A stretch of 64,000 bases of DNA, taken from Neofusicoccum parvum. Taxonomy: Eukaryota; Ascomycota; Dothideomycetes; Botryosphaeriales; Botryosphaeriaceae. The first letter of the stretch is position 1. Every line of letters starts with the position of its first letter. The notes below the pieces were generated by a model. It had not been told where the DNA came from and did no database searches. It was given only the letters and a program-made list of their open reading frames with translations. This document shows positions 63,708-64,000 of this stretch, piece after piece. The translations under genes and the position numbers were made by a program. Where the stretch lies: positions 1,426,001 through 1,490,000 of the forward strand of contig CP087216.1 of assembly GCA_020912385.1 (NCBI GenBank). Reading direction: 5' to 3'.

Positions 63708-64000
63708 ATGACGAACAAGACCCGGGTGGCGTACATGTACGACCCGGACATAGGCTGCTACGACTATGAGCCCGGCCACTGCATGAAGCCCTTTCGTATC
63801 CGGATGACCCACGACCTCGTCATGTCGTACGGTCTGTACAGGAACATGGAGGTCTACGTATGTTGAGCTCGCCGCGCAGCAATGTGTCGAGACTGCTGAC
63901 CCGACTGTCTTGCAGCGCGCAAAGCCGGCTACCGCCTTGGAGATGACCCAATTCCACACCGACGAGTACATAGAGTTCCTTCAGCGCATAACCCCCGACT
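63708..64000 (+). CDS. Class I histone deacetylase, 5' end only
   Basis: Exon 1 is 63708-63857 and exon 2 starts at 63916 after a 58-nt intron with a CTGAC branch site; it runs off the window after 78 visible residues. The start [20 protein letters not shown] and the stretch [20 protein letters not shown], then [20 protein letters not shown] and EFLQRITPD, are those of the Rpd3-type deacetylase N-terminus, which removes acetyl groups from histone lysines in co-repressor complexes. The usually conserved G-x-GHPMKPHR block reads [10 protein letters not shown] here, with Cys for Pro and Phe for His, and Asp occupies the place of the preceding Asn/His/Tyr-type position. This suggests a diverged paralogue rather than the main Rpd3. 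The active site lies beyond the edge. Confidence 0.88.

Overview
The window is nuclear DNA from a filamentous ascomycete (Pezizomycotina). The evidence is short introns of about 50-100 nt with GTPuNGPy donors, CTGAC/CTAAC-type branch sites and CAG/TAG acceptors, single-gene transcription units, and typical fungal families: Zn2Cys6 regulator, PTH11-like receptor, Dal5-type permeases, GMC oxidoreductase and a DUF7918-like protein. No species is claimed. All exon models were built by eye from splice signals and reading-frame continuity. No rRNA, tRNA, CRISPR array or intact transposon was recognised.

Layout. 0-2 kb: NAD-dependent glycerol-3-phosphate dehydrogenase. 3.9-6.5 kb: a Dal5/Tna1-type MFS permease. 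7.2-9.6 kb, minus strand: an iron-type alcohol dehydrogenase and a small two-TM protein. 10.4-14.5 kb, plus strand: a Zn2Cys6 transcription factor and a zinc-free MDR reductase. 15.8-17.6 kb, minus: an MFS protein. 19.0-21.4 kb: a divergent pair, mitoribosomal mS29 and ribosome-biogenesis factor Rrs1. 22.3-24.5 kb: a divergent pair, a GNAT acetyltransferase and a homoserine-acetyltransferase-like alpha/beta hydrolase. 24.9-26.7 kb, minus: a seven-exon PTH11-like receptor. 27.8-31.6 kb, plus: a GMC oxidoreductase and the tRNA dihydrouridine synthase Dus2/Smm1.

31.6-41.7 kb is a gene-poor, visibly A+T-richer accessory stretch. It carries three minus-strand orphan genes, each with three exons. 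They share a short domain (a Tyr-x-Phe, then Asp/Glu-Gly-Gln/Arg-Pro signature), and the two right-hand genes end in clear coiled coils. This looks like a lineage-specific tandem family and is the most novel content of the window.

41.7-64 kb: a second Dal5-type permease, a C2-domain protein, an NTF2-like export factor, a DUF7918-like gene bracketed by copies of a short TCCGGATGAA-containing repeat, an incomplete UDP-glucose-dehydrogenase-like protein, a repeat-rich protein with a ZZ-type C-terminus like those of fungal NLR-associated proteins, a small Tyr/Ser/Gly-rich membrane protein, a J-domain protein whose coding region opens with exons of 7 and 12 nt, and at the right edge the start of a class I histone deacetylase with unusual substitutions.

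Most genes are independent housekeeping or transport functions. Functional linkage is suggested only for the mS29/Rrs1 promoter and, weakly, for the permease, iron-type dehydrogenase, Zn2Cys6 regulator and reductase group between 4 and 14.5 kb.
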